Of a stretch of 7,061 bases of DNA, positions 6,601 through 7,061 are shown one piece after another. A program made the translations under genes and the position numbers. The notes under the pieces are model-generated. The model was not told the origin of the DNA. It was given only the letters and a program-made list of their open reading frames with translations, and made no database searches. The stretch spans positions 1-7,061 of the forward strand of contig CALJCU010000410.1 of assembly GCA_938023885.1 (NCBI GenBank), in the 5' to 3' direction. Source of the stretch: an uncultured Prevotella sp. (GTDB lineage: Bacteria > Bacteroidota > Bacteroidia > Bacteroidales > Bacteroidaceae). The first letter of the stretch is position 1. The number at the start of each line of letters is the position of its first letter.

Positions 6601-7061
6601 ATGAAAAAGATATATCTATTCTTATTCGCCACCGTCCTGGCGCTCGGCTTCACGTCCTGCTCCAACGATGACCCGGACGGCACAGAGATTTTCCCCACCA
6701 CCTCTCCCAACAGAGACCATCTCGACGAGTGGCTGCTGAAGAACTTCACCTATCCCTACAACGTGGAGGTGAAATACAAGATGGAGGACATCTACTCCGA
6801 CATGAGTTACAACCTCGTGCCCGCCGACTCAGCCAAATCGGCCAAGCTGATGATCCTTGCCAAATACTTATGGTTCGACGCCTACGCCGAAGCCATGGGC
6901 ACATCGTTCGTCAAGGAGAACGTGCCGCGTGTCATTCACCTCATCGGATCTCCTGCCTACAACAGCGGCGAGCATACGATGGTGCTGGGAACGGCTGAGG
7001 GCGGATACATCATCACGCTCTACATTGTCGACAGTATTACCGACTACATCCTCCTCAATTA
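6601..7061 (+). CDS. SusCD-associated putative zinc metallopeptidase lipoprotein; 3' end outside window
   Basis: An ATG 29 bp after the SusD stop codon opens a frame that continues for 153 codons to the right edge. Residues 1-20 are a lipoprotein signal with lipobox FTSC (Cys20), followed by SNDDPDG, an acidic stretch like Bacteroidetes surface-export signals. The body resembles the putative zinc-binding metallopeptidase family found beside SusC/SusD genes (Peptidase_Mx1; also described as substrate import-associated zinc metallohydrolase lipoprotein): LDEWLLKNFTYPYNVEVKYK (41-60), NLVPADSAK (71-79), a helix with KYLWFDAYAEAMG (88-100), and the block VIHLIGSPAYNSG to VLGTAEGGYIITLY (111-141). 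The family HExxH zinc site normally follows soon after this block and therefore lies outside the window, so catalysis is not shown here. With no intervening terminator or promoter it is probably the third gene of the operon. It would act at the cell surface or in the periplasm on material handled by the importer. Confidence 0.82.
   Translation, partial: MKKIYLFLFATVLALGFTSCSNDDPDGTEIFPTTSPNRDHLDEWLLKNFTYPYNVEVKYKMEDIYSDMSYNLVPADSAKSAKLMILAKYLWFDAYAEAMGTSFVKENVPRVIHLIGSPAYNSGEHTMVLGTAEGGYIITLYIVDSITDYILLN

Overview
The window looks like chromosomal DNA from a Bacteroidales bacterium, most likely Prevotellaceae-like. The evidence is a SusC/SusD outer-membrane pair, a promoter matching the Bacteroidetes consensus (TTTG, 20-base spacer, TAnnTTTG), start regions without a classical Shine-Dalgarno site, and protein families largely confined to this phylum. 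Coding regions are fairly GC-rich with C/G-ending codons, and the gene starts and the one large intergenic gap are clearly AT-rich. Genus cannot be fixed from sequence alone.

Layout. Positions 1-1359 (minus strand) hold the first 453 codons of a secreted family GH125 exo-alpha-1,6-mannosidase that runs off the left edge. Positions 1360-1636 are a divergent, AT-rich regulatory gap with a strong promoter facing right, a weaker candidate facing left, two 12-bp perfect palindromes and a short tandem repeat. Positions 1637-4969 encode a complete SusC/RagA-type TonB-dependent transporter of 1110 aa. After 18 bp comes a complete SusD/RagB-type lipoprotein of 527 aa (4988-6571). After a further 29 bp comes the first 153 codons of a third lipoprotein (6601 to the right edge) that resembles the SusCD-associated putative zinc metallopeptidase family.

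How the genes may work together. SusC and SusD should form a lidded outer-membrane importer, with SusD as the surface lid that captures ligand and SusC as the TonB-powered channel. The third gene is probably co-transcribed and would be a lipidated hydrolase acting next to the importer. That association is known from Bacteroidetes SusCD loci thought to handle peptides or proteins rather than plain polysaccharides. The divergent mannosidase removes alpha-1,6-linked mannose and would act in the periplasm. If the two transcription units are co-regulated, the locus could process mannosylated glycoproteins or glycopeptides; otherwise they are only neighbours. No regulator, ECF sigma factor, RNA gene, mobile element or CRISPR array is visible.
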